Assembly: GCA_016748015.1 (NCBI GenBank)
Contig: JAAOMT010000273.1
Coordinates: 119,115-182,374 of the forward strand
Origin: Geosiphon pyriformis
Lineage: Eukaryota > Glomeromycota > Glomeromycetes > Archaeosporales > Geosiphonaceae
Direction of reading: 5' to 3'
DNA: 63,260 bases
How positions within the stretch are numbered: position 1 is the first letter of the stretch; every line of letters starts with the position of its first letter. The notes beneath the pieces are model-generated. The model saw only the letters and a program-made list of their open reading frames with translations, searched no databases and was not told the origin of the DNA. Shown piece by piece: positions 21,990-33,159 of the stretch. The position numbers were made by a program, and so were the translations under genes.

Positions 21990-23234
21990 TTGTCTTATGT
22001 TGTTGACTGTTATCTTTTTCAAAGATCTATTCAATAATACATTTGAACAATGTTGAAAAGCAATGTATAATTGACATGCTGCTTTGTAATGTAGTATCAG
22101 GTTGCTCCTTTCTATGAATTTTTCCACTTGTTACATTGTTTTTTTGTTGAAAGTTTTCTGGTTGTAATTTCTGTATGGGTTTTTTAAGTCTAGTTGTTCT
22201 CTGATTTTGTAAAACCAATATATTAGAATTGTTGATATTTTTATGTATTTATCTTTTTATTATATTTTTGAGTTTAAAATGTTTTTAAATTTGTTTTATT
22301 TATAACAAACTGTCAGCATTTCTGTTTTCTTTTCCTTTTTTATAATGTATGATATAAATATATAGTGAAAGCGCTATTTTTTATCTCACATAGTGATTAT
22401 CTCTGAATTCTTGCTTCTGAATTGATGTCAATTTTTTGTGATCAATGTATACTTTGAATTTTTGGCTTAAATATTCCTTCTATTTGATGACTGTTTAATA
22501 GATAGCTAAGTATTCTAATACTGGTGTTCCATAATTCTTTTCAGCTGGACTCAAATTGTGGCTAGTATATGTTACTGGGTGTTTTTTTCCATCCAGTCCT
22601 CTCGAAGATAGTACAGCTTTCAATGCTTGACCTAATATATCAGTAGTAATGATGAATGATTTGCTGTAATCTGGATAAATTAATACTGGTATTTGGATAA
22701 GCTTTTTTGGTAGTATATTAAAAGCTTCTTGCTGGGTTTTAATCCACTTGTACTTGACATTCTTGGTTTAAAGCTGATGAAATAATTGAGCCAGTTTGGA
22801 AAAGTCTCTAATGAAGTGGCAATAGTAACCTGCAAATCTCAAGAATGCTTGTAATTTGGTCAAGTTGGTTGGTACTAGAAATTTTTTTATTATCTTTATC
22901 TTATCTGGATCTGTTTTGATACTATTTTTGCTTATGACATGTCCCAAGAATTTTAATTCTGTTTTGCCAAAGAAGCACTTGTTTGCATTTAATTTTAATT
23001 CTGCTTGTTTAAGTCTTTTGAACATTTGCTAAAGATAATAAAGATGATTATCAAATGTTTTTGAGAACATATTGGTGTTATCCAAATATACAACTACTGA
23101 TTTCTATAGTAGTTCAGTGTAAACAATTTCTATTAGCTGTTAGAATGTGGCTGGAGCATTTATTAAGCCAAATAGCATTACTTCAAATTCAAAATTTCTT
23201 TCTCTTGTTGTGAACATGGTTTTTTTTTTGTCAG
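21990..23234 (-). pseudogene. Element D: ORF3 middle, RNase H and RT C-terminal part
   Basis: Reading downward on the minus strand from 23,234: the RT palm box YLDNTNMFSKTF (23,090-23,050), LKLNANKCFFGKTELKFLGH, LRFAGYYCHFIRDFSKL (to 22,768), then RNase H to about 22,380. The integrase is absent: by about 22,220 the sequence moves to a Gln/Lys-rich stretch and then to ORF3 (QLYIAFQHCSNVLLN near 22,085-22,030). So D has a deletion of integrase and early ORF3. The insertion of B1 cuts ORF3 at 21,990. Confidence 0.75.
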
Positions 23235-24233
23235 TGTTATCAGTAGAATTTTAGCTATTAATTAACATGAAATTACCCTTATAATTCCTATAATTAATTA
23301 GTATATTAATATCATTTATTATTTAATCAATTATCACATATTACGATTCAATTAAATAATCCAATTAGTATAACAGAAAGTAGGATGATCAAATTACACA
23401 ATACCCTGAACTTTGTAACATTCAAAAATTCGCCAAAATTTACAGAAATTCGCCGAAATTTATAAAAAATTCGCCGAAATTTATAGAAATTCGCCGAAAT
23501 TATGAATAGTTCACCCAAATTAATCAATAGTTTAGTGAAATAACTTGTAGTCCATCAAAGTGTATCTTTAGTTTGCCAAAATTTGAGCAAAGAGAAAAAG
23601 TGCAAGTTCATAGACTAGTACTACAACAAGTTGTATAAAAAAAGAGCTTTTCTCTTCAAGAAAATGTATTTTACTTTAAATTTATCACTTAGAACCATTC
23701 TTATACACACAAAAAGAAATAAATATCAAATAAATTCAAAAAATCAAATTCTTTAATTATTGCACTTGGAAAATCTCCAAAACCCAACTAACGTTTTGAA
23801 ATTGATTAGCTACCAATTTCAGTAAACTGTTAGTGACTCCAAGCCTAAATAGAAAGCGTTTTCCTTGATAAAATCCTATTTCTTTTACATTTCTTTTATT
23901 TTTCTTTTCTTTTCTTATTACAATTATTAGGGTAGCCTACAGATGAGATTCTTGTAGAAGAGTTGACTTTCACAGCAAAGTAACTACATATTTTTAGTGA
24001 GCTTCCAGATGAGCAATTCCTAGGAAAGAGTTGACATTTACTACAATGTAACTACATAAAGTAACTGACACAGAATTGGTTATTCTACTCATAAGCCCAG
24101 CAGTTCAAATTATAGGAAATAATTTGAAGATAAATTCAGTTATTGGAGGTTCAACTACTTCTAGAAAACGTGAATTTGCAACCAACAGACATTTACAACA
24201 TTCAAGAAAAGAAACCAAAAACCTCCAGTAACA
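23235..24233 (+). repeat. Element C 5' LTR (999 bp)
   Basis: It runs from TGTTATCAGTAGAATTTTAG to CCTCCAGTAACA, collinear with the 3' LTR. It holds a TTCGCCGAA repeat at 23,424-23,502 and a TATAAAAAAAG box near 23,635. Confidence 0.9.
23424..23502 (+). repeat. U3 repeat cassette of family C (TTCGCCGAA type)
   Basis: There are four tandem units of about 20 bp, AAATTCGCCGAAATTTATAG, each with the near-palindrome TTCGCCGAA. The 3' LTR copy is at 32,353-32,430. These are among the few CpG sites left in the element. Confidence 0.85.
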
Positions 24234-24235
24234 TT

Positions 24236-24252
24236 TGGTGCTTTCCCACGGA
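24236..24252 (+). promoter_or_regulatory. Element C primer-binding site
   Basis: TGGTGCTTTCCCACGGA lies two bases after the LTR. It resembles the A, B1 and D sites. The cognate tRNA was not identified. Confidence 0.65.
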
Positions 24253-24278
24253 AATAACACAGGAACAACAAATTCAAA

Positions 24279-26329
24279 GTGGCAACCACACCAGGCACAA
24301 CAACTTTAGAGTATTATCAGTCAATTTACACCCACTGCAAGCAAAGATTCAACATCCCAGATGGAATTGAAGTTGTCAAGAAATCAGTATACCAATATAT
24401 TGAAAATTGCATTAACAATTATCTTTTTGAAAACTACAACATTTCAGAAGTTAGAAGCAACCTTTACAATAATTTAGTGCACTATTTACAATTGGGAACA
24501 GAAGACCTGAACAGTGAAACACTTGTTACCTACTTCCAAGAACTTAATTTTAATATTATTGAGTACTGTGAAGAAAAATACCCAGTATAGCCCAAATATT
24601 CTTTTAATTTTAAATCAGAAACAGAGACAAGCAACAAAGGCAAACAAAAAATAAAACAATACTCAAAAACCACTCCAAACACTCCAACACTACCAAAGAC
24701 AACTGCCAAACACTTGCAAACACCTGAACAAAGAACCAGTGTTAAATTACCACTTTCTATTACATCATTTCCAATTTCACTTGTTTAACCACAAACACCA
24801 AGTTCACCACTTAACCATTTCTCCAGACCAGAAGATTTTCAGTCACCTAGAAATCCTACTCAACAATAGAAACCAATATTAACAAGTGCCAATATCATTG
24901 ATTACTTACAGGAAAACGAAAGTAATCATTCAGAAAGCTTGGAAAGTGAAGAAACTGAACCAGAACCAGAAGAAGCCACAGAAAACAAAGAAAAAATGGC
25001 AACTGCTTATATTGCAAAGATTCTAGAATTCATGGGTGAAGATAATGATACCAGTTCTCAAGAATGGCTTGACAAAGTTCAAAAAGCAGGAAATGCAAAT
25101 GGTTGGATTGCAGCAAAAATGCTTAAAGCAATTCCCTACTTTCTCCAAGAAACAGTAGAAAAATGGTTTGAAAATTTAGAAGAACCATTTGAAAACTGGC
25201 AAGCATTCAAAAATGCTTTTCTATAACAATTCACCAACAACAATACCTCTATCACTCTCCACAATTGCTTTCGCAATATCAAACAAGAAACATCTGAAAC
25301 TGTCATGATCTATCTTGGAAGATTCAACAAACTTCTTAGACGAATTTAACAATTGGAAACCAATGACTACTATTTGGATGCCCAAATTCTGAACCAGTTT
25401 ATAGCAAGATTAAAAGACAAACTGATTAAGAAAGTCCACTCACATGCTCCAGCAGACTTAGCAACTGCCATTAGACATGTAAAGAGCTATGAAATGGCAA
25501 TGAAAGAAGCAAATCACACCAAGCTTGTAAATCTTGTAATTGGAAAAACCAGCTCAGCAGCTGAAGAGAAGATAGACCAACTCACAAAAAAGGTTGAAAG
25601 CTACTTTACAAACCAACAACAGCAGCAACAACAACCCCAAAAATATCAACCACCACAGCAATGCAACCAAAACAACTTTGGACCACCATCTAACAACCAA
25701 TCTCAAAATTGTCACTATTGTGGAATTCCAGAATACTGGAAATGAAATTGCAGGAAACTACAAAGAGACCAACAAAACAGGAGTAATCAATGTTACTTTT
25801 CACCACAATCTTATTACCAACCTCCACCACCAATTTATTATTCACCGAGACCACAAATTCAAAACAGCTATTATCAACCAGCTCCACAACCAATTCAACA
25901 ACAATATCAGCAACCTTTACCAATTCAGCAATATCAGATACCACCCACTCAACAATATCAAGTACCAGCAAGAAGATTGGTTCAACATAACCAATTCACA
26001 CTTCAAAATTAATTTCAAAATAACAACAACAGAATTAATCTAAATAACCAGTTGGTTCCCCGAAATTCTGGTTAGCAAAGACCCAATCACTATCACACTC
26101 AACCCAGTTATCTTACAATACCAGAGAAATCGGATTTTCAACAATCTGCACTTTCTGAAGGTGAAGTTGCAGCATCTAGATCAAACCCTTCCAACAACAC
26201 TATTTTACCAGCTCAAATTGCCCAAAATGCCAACCTTTCAGATATATTTTCATTCGAATTTGAAGCAAATGAATCACCATTCTTGCTTAGTAATGCAGTA
26301 ACTAATGAACAAAAAGCTATCACTGCCAT
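24279..26329 (+). pseudogene. Element C gag
   Basis: The gag frame is open apart from in-frame stops near 24,588, 24,787, 24,868, 25,224, 25,346, 25,743 and later. Regions in order: an N-terminal domain (TLEYYQSIYTHC), a Thr/Pro-rich linker, an acidic stretch (SEETEPEPEEATENKE), a capsid-like domain (LEFMGEDNDTSSQEW, then FENWQAFKNAFL), ILNQFIARLKDKL, and a knuckle CHYCGIPEYWK-NC whose His is Tyr. A Tyr/Gln/Pro-rich tail (25,800-26,040) precedes the protease. The open frame begins at GTG 24,279 and the real start codon is unclear. There is no frameshift between gag and protease, unlike A. Confidence 0.82.
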
Positions 26330-26840
26330 GTACACTGAAGCTACAGTAGAAGGAAAACCCATCTGACTAATTCTAGACAGTGGATTAGCTGAAAGTATTA
26401 TCATCTACCAGTTAATGCAACAGCTTCAAAGAACTGTTGACAGACCAGCCCAAACTGTAATTGTTACAGCAGATGGTATGAAAAAGACACCAGTAGAAGA
26501 AATTGACAATTTTCCATTCACCATTAATGGAATTACCATTCTAGTCAAAGTTCTAGTCATAGATGCACCCCAATACCAAGCTCTAGTCAGAAATGATTGG
26601 CTTCTCAAGGCCAATGCAAACTTGAACTGGGAAACTCAGGAATTAAAAATCTTATATCAAGGACAATATACCATAGTATCTGCTACTTGTGGAACTTTTA
26701 ATAAACGATTAGAAAAAGCCCCAGAATTTGAATTTGAAGAGGAGAAAGAAATACCACTTACTGAAACCTACATGGCTCTTGGATCAACATCCAATTGGGC
26801 TGAAAAAACAGAACAGGAGATTTTTGAAGAATCAAGAGGA
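26330..26840 (+). pseudogene. Element C aspartic protease
   Basis: The active-site block LILDSGLAESII is intact, preceded by a TGA that replaces an Arg codon at about 26,364. It continues with VIVTADGMKKTPVEE, an ITILVKVLVIDAPQYQALV block and NDWLLKANANLNW, and ends in an acidic linker. It lies in the same frame as gag and the Cys-rich module. Confidence 0.85.
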
Positions 26841-27510
26841 TGAAAGAAAGTTAGATATTTTACACCAGAATCACAGAAACAGCCACCCTATATTCCACTC
26901 AAATGCAAAGATTGCAACAAAAAACTTTTATCAATGGGAGCATATATTTTTCCAGAAAAGGAATATGAAACTTGTACCTGTTACTTTTGCAAAGCATGCC
27001 ATAGAGAACGATTTGGATCTTCAAAAAGAAGTAGAAAATGGAACAACACACCTTGTCTTACATGTAGAGATATGCTACCAGAAGAATGCAACTGGATTGA
27101 TGTTGCAATAAGAGGAGGAGTATGTGATCAAATCTGTCAATATGCTCTATCAATTTCGGAAAAAGTCAGAAAAAGAACACCATTTGACGCAGCATACAAC
27201 AGTGCTTTTAATAAACTTTACTACTACTCTCATAATGCTGAAATAATTTTTGACCTAGCAATAGCATTGATCAATAGAGCCACCTAAGAAGATGTCTGCC
27301 AAATAAAAAAAGCTGAATACATTGAGTATACCATGGAATTAGCTGGATTTGATTATGAAGATAAAGTAGAAACCTACCACCAAATTGCAAGCCACACATA
27401 TCCGACCAAAGAAGCTCAAATTCAATGATTAGAGCAAATAAACATTTAATTGTGTGAAGAATATGTTATGCCTTGTAATGACCAATGGTGTTTAGAATGT
27501 TATGCTCTTA
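26841..27510 (+). pseudogene. Element C Cys-rich putative zinc-binding module
   Basis: The module lies in the same frame as protease and dUTPase. It has CKDCNKKLLSMGAY (26,900), CTCYFCKACHRERFG, TPCLTCRDMLPEEC, GVCDQICQYALSI and SEKVRKRTPFD; the second part has LCEEYVMPCNDQWCLEC (27,450-27,505). The Cys pairs and the ERFG and PCLTC blocks match B1 and D. It probably binds two or more zinc ions. The role is unknown. Three stops interrupt it (27,285, 27,426, 27,448). Confidence 0.65.
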
Positions 27511-28324
27511 GCATTTCTCTGCCAGATGAAAATGATGAAAATAAAATCGAATTTAGAGTATCTGAACTAGTAGAAGAACTACCAACCACCTCCATCTATC
27601 TTCTTGAAAAGCAACCACCTCTACAACTTAAATATTTCGACAACCATGGCCAAGGAATCAAACCAGAAAAAGCACACGAAATTGATGCTGGATATAACTT
27701 AAGATACCCAGAAAAAGATATTTTGGTTCTCCAACCAAAGTCTTTGACAAAAATCAATCTCAAAATTGTTCTCAAAATTCCACTAGGAGCAATGGTTCAA
27801 GTTGCCTCCAGATCATCATTGGCAAGCAAAAGAATCAATATTAGAGGAGGAGTTATAGATACAGAATACACTGGAGACATTATCATCATGTTACAGAATG
27901 AGACAAACAAACCATTCAAAATTGAACATGCTGAAAAAATTGTTCAAGCAATTTACTTACCCTTAATCAATATTTCAGGTTTACAATTAGTAAACAACAG
28001 AGAACAATTGGGAAAAAGTGAAAGAGGAACTCAAGGTTTTGGTTCAACTGGACAATTTACAGTTCCAATAAACATAGCTCTTAATACACAAAATAAATCT
28101 CATCAGATTCTTCAACTTTTCCAGCCAATTACCATTTCACTTTTTGGAGAATATCATGAAATTTACACTTGCTCAAAACCCACTACTACTCAACAAATCT
28201 TTGAATCCAATGAACAAATCTGTTTGAAACATGAAATCTCAATTCCAAACGTTTATATTCCCAAAGGAATAAAAAATTTCAAGTTACATTCTACAACCCC
28301 AATAATTACTCTATTGTCTTATTA
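27511..28324 (+). pseudogene. Element C dUTPase domain
   Basis: This is the best preserved dUTPase of the window. All five motifs of the trimeric family appear in order and without a stop: motif 1 DAGYNLRYP (usual AGYDL, Asp to Asn), motif 2 VASRSSLASK, motif 3 GGVIDTEYTGDI with the catalytic Asp present, motif 4 HAEKIVQAIYLPL, motif 5 RGTQGFGSTG. Known function of the family: dUTP to dUMP plus pyrophosphate, lowering uracil in DNA. Placement between protease and RT differs from lentiviruses, where it lies between RNase H and integrase. A linker of about 80 codons follows, and the frame changes near 28,290. Confidence 0.92.
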
Positions 28325-29905
28325 AACAAACTAGAGATTGGAATCATACACAGCAATATTTTTCAAGATGAAAACTCTCAAATTGTCTTTAATTTCATCG
28401 AAATTGTAAAGTACACTCTACTCCCAAATCCAAATATTATTTCTACTACTGAAAACTACCACCTTTTGGAAGAAAAACTCTCTCAAATCAACATGGGTCC
28501 CTTGGAACCCCAACAACAAAGACAATTGAAACAATTAATAGCTGAATTTGCAGATATATTTGCAAAAGACAACAATGACTTGGGAAAAACGGATATTGTT
28601 CAACATTAGATTCATACAGGAGATGCTCCACCAAATGTCAATAAGCTTATTGAGTGCCATCTACCAGCCACCAATTCATCAGAGAAGAAGTCCAGAGAAT
28701 GCTTAATAACAGATTGATTCAACCATCAAGAAGTCCTTGGGCCTCACCAGTAGTCCTTGTCAAAAAAAAAAATGGAAAAATCAGATTTTGTGTTGACTAT
28801 TGCCAATTGAACAATGTGACAATTGGAGATGCCTACTCTCTTCCAAGAATTGATGACATGTTAGATGTTCTAAGAAAAGCCAAGTTCTTCTCAACTTTAG
28901 ACTTGGAAAGTGGATATTGACAAGTCGAAATAGACCCAAAAGATCGACCCAAAACAGTATTTACCACCCAGGAAGGAAACTATGAGTTTAATGTTATGTC
29001 TTTTGGATTCTGCAATGCACCAGCAACATTCCAGCAACTCATGGATGTTGTATATGAAGGACTCTTGTGGCAATTAGTAGTTGTCTATCTTGATAACACT
29101 GATGTATACTCACCAAGCTTTAAGACTCATCTTATCCATCTACGAGAAGTTTTTCAACGATTATGGAAAGCAAGATTGAAGTTAAACATTAAAAAATATC
29201 ACTTTGGAAAAACAAGCCTAATCTTCCTCAGACACATTGTTAGCAAAGATGGAGTCAAAACAAATCCTGGAACAATCAGTGCTGTCAAAAACTTTCAAAC
29301 TCCCAGAAATACCACAGAACTAGGAGAATTTGTAAAATTAGCCTCTTACTATCAAAAATTCATAAAAAGATTCTTAGAAATTGCCAAACCATTCAATTAT
29401 CTTACCAACAAAAACGTGCCATACAAATAGACTGAAGAACAACAAAAAGCTTTTGAAACTCTCAAAACAAAATTGACAACAGCCCCAGTTCTTGCTTACC
29501 CAGACTTCAACAAATGGTTCCAATTAGCCACTGATGCTTTACACATAGCATTTGGTGCCATTTTATCACAATTGAATGGAAATGGCCAGGAACAAGTCAT
29601 TGTTTATGCCAGTAGAACACTCAAGCCAACAGAATTCAAATATGGCTCAACTGAATTGGAAGCCACTGCAGTCATCTGGGCTCTTAAACATTTTCAACAA
29701 TACCTGAAGAATGAAAAAGAATTTGACATAATAACTAACAATATTGGCCTCAAATGACTTAATAAAAAGAAAACTGAACAAAGTGCCAAACAGTCTTGAT
29801 GGAATGACTTCCTAGTAGACTACAGATACATTGTACATCACAAACCAGGAAAACTACATACCAATATTGATAGCCTTTCAAGAATGAGACAAGACTAACA
29901 CCAAC
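28325..29905 (+). pseudogene. Element C reverse transcriptase and RNase H
   Basis: RT starts with a Gln-rich segment (LEPQQQRQLKQLIAEFADIF). A frame change near 28,640 precedes SHQFIREEVQRMLNNRLIQ. Then SPWASPVVLVKKKNGKIRF, CVDYCQLNNV, FSTLDLESGY-QVEI with a TGA replacing Trp, FGFCNAPATFQQLMD, the catalytic box YLDNTDVYS (29,085-29,111; Asp to Asn), LKLNIKKYHFGKTSL and FVKLASYYQKFIKRF. RNase H shows ATDALHIAFGAILSQ and SRTLKPTEFKYGSTELEA, ending with IDSLSRMRQD near 29,895. Confidence 0.9.
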
Positions 29906-31303
29906 AACAATTCCATTATAACTTACCAACCTACCAACAAAATAACCAAACAACAATAGATCTCAGAAACTACAGCAATCTTAAAAACTATTTAGAGACC
30001 CTTACCATGTCAGAGAATTGGTCTCTAAGTGAAAAACATCATTTACAATACCAATCAAAGCAATATTTCATACACCACAACAAAATCTATTATAAAAATC
30101 ACAGAAACCCAAACCAACCACTCAGATTAGTACAAGAGAATGAAAAAGAAACAATTTTATATAACATGCACACAGATCTATCTTCAGCACACTTGGGAAA
30201 AGATGGAACAATTCAAAGAACTCTTGAACATTATTTTTGGTCTCATATGCAAAAAGACATTTGACAATATATAGAATCTTGTGATAGTTGTCAAAAAAGA
30301 GGAGGAACTCACTCCACAGAATCTTTAAATCCAATCAAAGTTGGACAACCTTTTGACAGAGTTGGAATTAATTTAGTTGGACCATTACCTATTACAACCC
30401 AAGGAAATTGCTATATTGCAGTAGCAGTAGATTATCTTACCAAATGGCCTGAAGCTAGAGCCATCCAAAGAGCAGATGCAAAATCAGTAGCAGATTTCAT
30501 CTATGAAGACATTATTTGTAGACATGGATGTTCAATTGAACTCTTATCTGATCAAGGAACACATTTTGTGAATGGTTCAATGTCAAAAGATTTTTATTAT
30601 CACCTTATCACCCTCAAACAAATGGACTTGTAGAATGTTTCAACAGAATATTGTGTGAATCTCTAGCCAAAGTCTCAACAGACTTTGAGCAGAAATGGGA
30701 TATCTTTATTCCATCAGTGTTACTAGCATACAGAACACTAAAACAAGATACTACAAAACACACACTATTTGACCTTACTTATGGAAGGACAGCAACATTA
30801 CCAATTAATTTCACAGTAGAAACATATTCAGTGCAACCAATCAATGAAGAAACACTCCAAAGAAGGGCCTACACTCTTTTCAGTACACTGGAAGGAAAAA
30901 GAAGAATAGCAGCAATTTACATTGAATATTTCCAAGCTTAACAAAAAGAAAGACATGACAACAAATTACCACCCATTATTAACGAATTTAAAGTTGGAAA
31001 TAAAGTTTTCTTATACAGAACTAAGGCTGAAAAACAATGGAGTGGAAAATTTGAAAACAAATGGGATGGACCATTTTATATTTACGAAATTCTAGGCAAT
31101 AGATCATACAAGTTAAGACTTGATGATAAAATACTAGCAAAAGTTGCACATGGAAACAGATTGAAACACTATCATTCCAAAAACAATTCTGAAACATTAA
31201 TTCCACAAATTGGTACACATTCCCCTTTAATTAATCCTGAAGATATTCCTCGAAATTTAGAACCAATAATTATAATAGAACAACAACCAAACTTGAACAC
31301 TTA
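29906..31303 (+). pseudogene. Element C integrase
   Basis: Zinc domain: HTDLSSAHLGKDG, then CDSCQKRGG. DDE core: VGINLVGPLPI (first Asp now Asn), LSDQGTHF (second Asp kept), NGLVECFNR (Glu kept). A small indel near 30,580 changes frame. The C-terminal GPF/Y module reads NKWDGPFYIYEILGN (31,060-31,110) and continues to the end of the ORF near 31,303. Stops are few. No chromodomain is visible. Confidence 0.88.
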
Positions 31304-31571
31304 AATTTTACAATAATTTTTTAATAAAAACACAAAGACAAAAAAATAGTAAATAATTACAAAAAACACCCAAACCCAAAAACAAATAAAAACAAATAAA
31401 AACCCCATATCCAAAAATAATTTTCTTTATTCTCTCTTTTCATAATTAGTTAATTTTATTATAATTATTTCCCGAAATATTCAACAAATATCCCAAAAGT
31501 TAATGTTAGCCTTAAAAACACTTTCTGACTTATCCATAACGATTAATGGAAGTTAAATTAATTACATTTAG

Positions 31572-32168
31572 AAAAAAACCACAGCCCCAATAGTAAATCA
31601 TTTACAGAACTATTACTCCTATAGAAGAAAAACAAGAAGTCACTCTGAAAATAGGTTACCAAGACTTTTGAAGCAAGCACTAGAAAAAAAATTTTTAATT
31701 GCTCCTATTGACATTCCACCAAATGCTACAATGCAACAAAAACTTCTATTACTTCTCAATGAACAGAACAATGAACATACCCCTATTTATAAATACTTTC
31801 ACATTGGAAAGACATTTTATGAACAAAAACTAGAACTTGAAACAACAAATCTCACTTCTGAAGCTATACAAAAACAAATTCATAATGAATTCAAAACAGC
31901 AGCTGGACCAACAAACACTCGCTACAAACTTAAAGCAGCTTTTAGACTCTATGATTTGTTTAATACTTGTGAAAATGTTCTACAAAATCCAATACTGCAA
32001 TCAATGAAAGTCCAATACATTGGCAAACTTACAGAACTGAAATTTCAACAATTTTCAGACCAGATTACTTCAATTATTTTGGATCACTATCTTAATATTA
32101 CAGATAGTGCTTGGACTTTGACGGAGCTCAGTCTTGAGAAGGAGATTATGTTACCAGTAGAATTTTAG
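31572..32168 (+). pseudogene. Element C ORF3: accessory protein of unknown function
   Basis: The ORF of about 198 codons is uninterrupted. Its last codons lie in the 3' LTR (MLPVEF overlapping the LTR edge at 32,149). An in-frame TAG at 31,569 precedes it, so the true start is uncertain. Conserved blocks: SEAIQKQIHNEF, then RYKLKAAFRLYDLFNTC, then VLQNPILQSMKVQYIGKL, then FQQFSDQITSIILDHYLN. These align with ORF3 of D (QLYIAFQHCSNVLLN, then FEDLQRIIVNIIIKHYTN), B1 and A. The protein is helical and charged, with no membrane segment. No known family is recognised. Confidence 0.7.
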
Positions 32169-33159
32169 CTATTAATTAGCATGAAATTACTCTTATAATT
32201 CTTATAATTAATTAGTATATTAATATCATTTCAAATTATCATTTATTATTTAATCAATTATCACATATCATGATTTAATTAAATAATCCAATTAGTATAA
32301 CAGAAAGTAGGATGATCAAATTACACAATATTCTGAACTTTGTAACATTCAAAAATTCGCCGAAATTTACAGAAATTCGCCGAAATTTATAAGAAATTCA
32401 CTAAAATTTATAGAAATTCGCCGAAATTATGAATAGTTCACCCAAATTAATCAATAGTTCAGCGAAATAACTTGTAGTCTATCAAAATATATCTTTAGTT
32501 CACCAAAATTTGAGCAAAGAGAAAAAGTGCAAGTTTATAGACTAGTACTACAACAAGTTGTATAAAAAAAAGCTTTTCTCTTCAAGAAAATGTATCTTAC
32601 TTTAGATTTATCACTTAGAACCATTCTTATACACACAAAAAGAAATAAATATCAAATAAATTTGAAAAATCAAATTTTTTAATTATTGCACTTGAAAAAT
32701 CTCCAAAACCCAACTAACGTTTTGAAATTAATTAGCTACCAATTTCAGTAAACTATTAATGACTCCAGGCCTGGATAGAAAACATTTTCCTTGATAAAAT
32801 TCTATTTCTTTTACATTTCTTTTATTTTTCTTTTCTTTTCTTATTACAATCATTAAGGTAGTCTACAGACGAAATTTTTGTAGAAGAGTTGACTTTTACA
32901 GCAAAGTAACTACACATTTTTAGTGAGCTTCCAGATGAGCAATTCCTGGGAAAGAGTTGATGTTTACTACAATGTAACTACATAAAGTAACTGACATGGA
33001 ATTGGCCATTCCACCCATAAGCCCAGCAGTTCAAATTATAGAAGATAATTTGAAGATAAATTCAGTTATTGGAGGTTCAACTACTTCTAGAAAACATGAA
33101 TTTGCAACCAACAGATATTTACAACATTTAAGAAAAGAAACCAAAAACCTCTGGTAACA
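32149..33159 (+). repeat. Element C 3' LTR (1,011 bp)
   Basis: It runs from TGTTACCAGTAGAATTTTAG to CCTCTGGTAACA, collinear with the 5' LTR. The purine-rich tract GAGAAGGAGATTA directly precedes it. The U3 array is at 32,353-32,430. Confidence 0.9.

Larger units (their letters stand above)
23235..33159 (+). mobile_element. Element C: dUTPase-encoding Ty3/gypsy retrotransposon
   Basis: C is a plus-strand element of 9,925 bp with LTRs at 23,235-24,233 and 32,149-33,159. It inserted into the RT of D. The flanking 4-mers TCAG (23,231-23,234) and TCGG (33,160-33,163) fit a 4-bp duplication with one G/A change, and the D RT resumes correctly on both sides. Gag, protease, Cys-rich module and dUTPase occupy one frame, which breaks just before RT. 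The integrase and ORF3 follow. Stops are all transition-type. Confidence 0.9.

Noticed and set aside
22027-22218. A short minus-strand ORF after the D RNase H, considered as an independent gene.
   Set aside because: The overlapping frame carries ORF3 blocks that continue across the B1 insertion, so this ORF is mainly an out-of-frame shadow.
28280-28660. Frame changes between dUTPase and RT of element C, considered as a programmed frameshift.
   Set aside because: There is no slippery heptamer. B1 and D show unrelated indels in this linker, and D reads through its linker in one frame. Random indels fit better.
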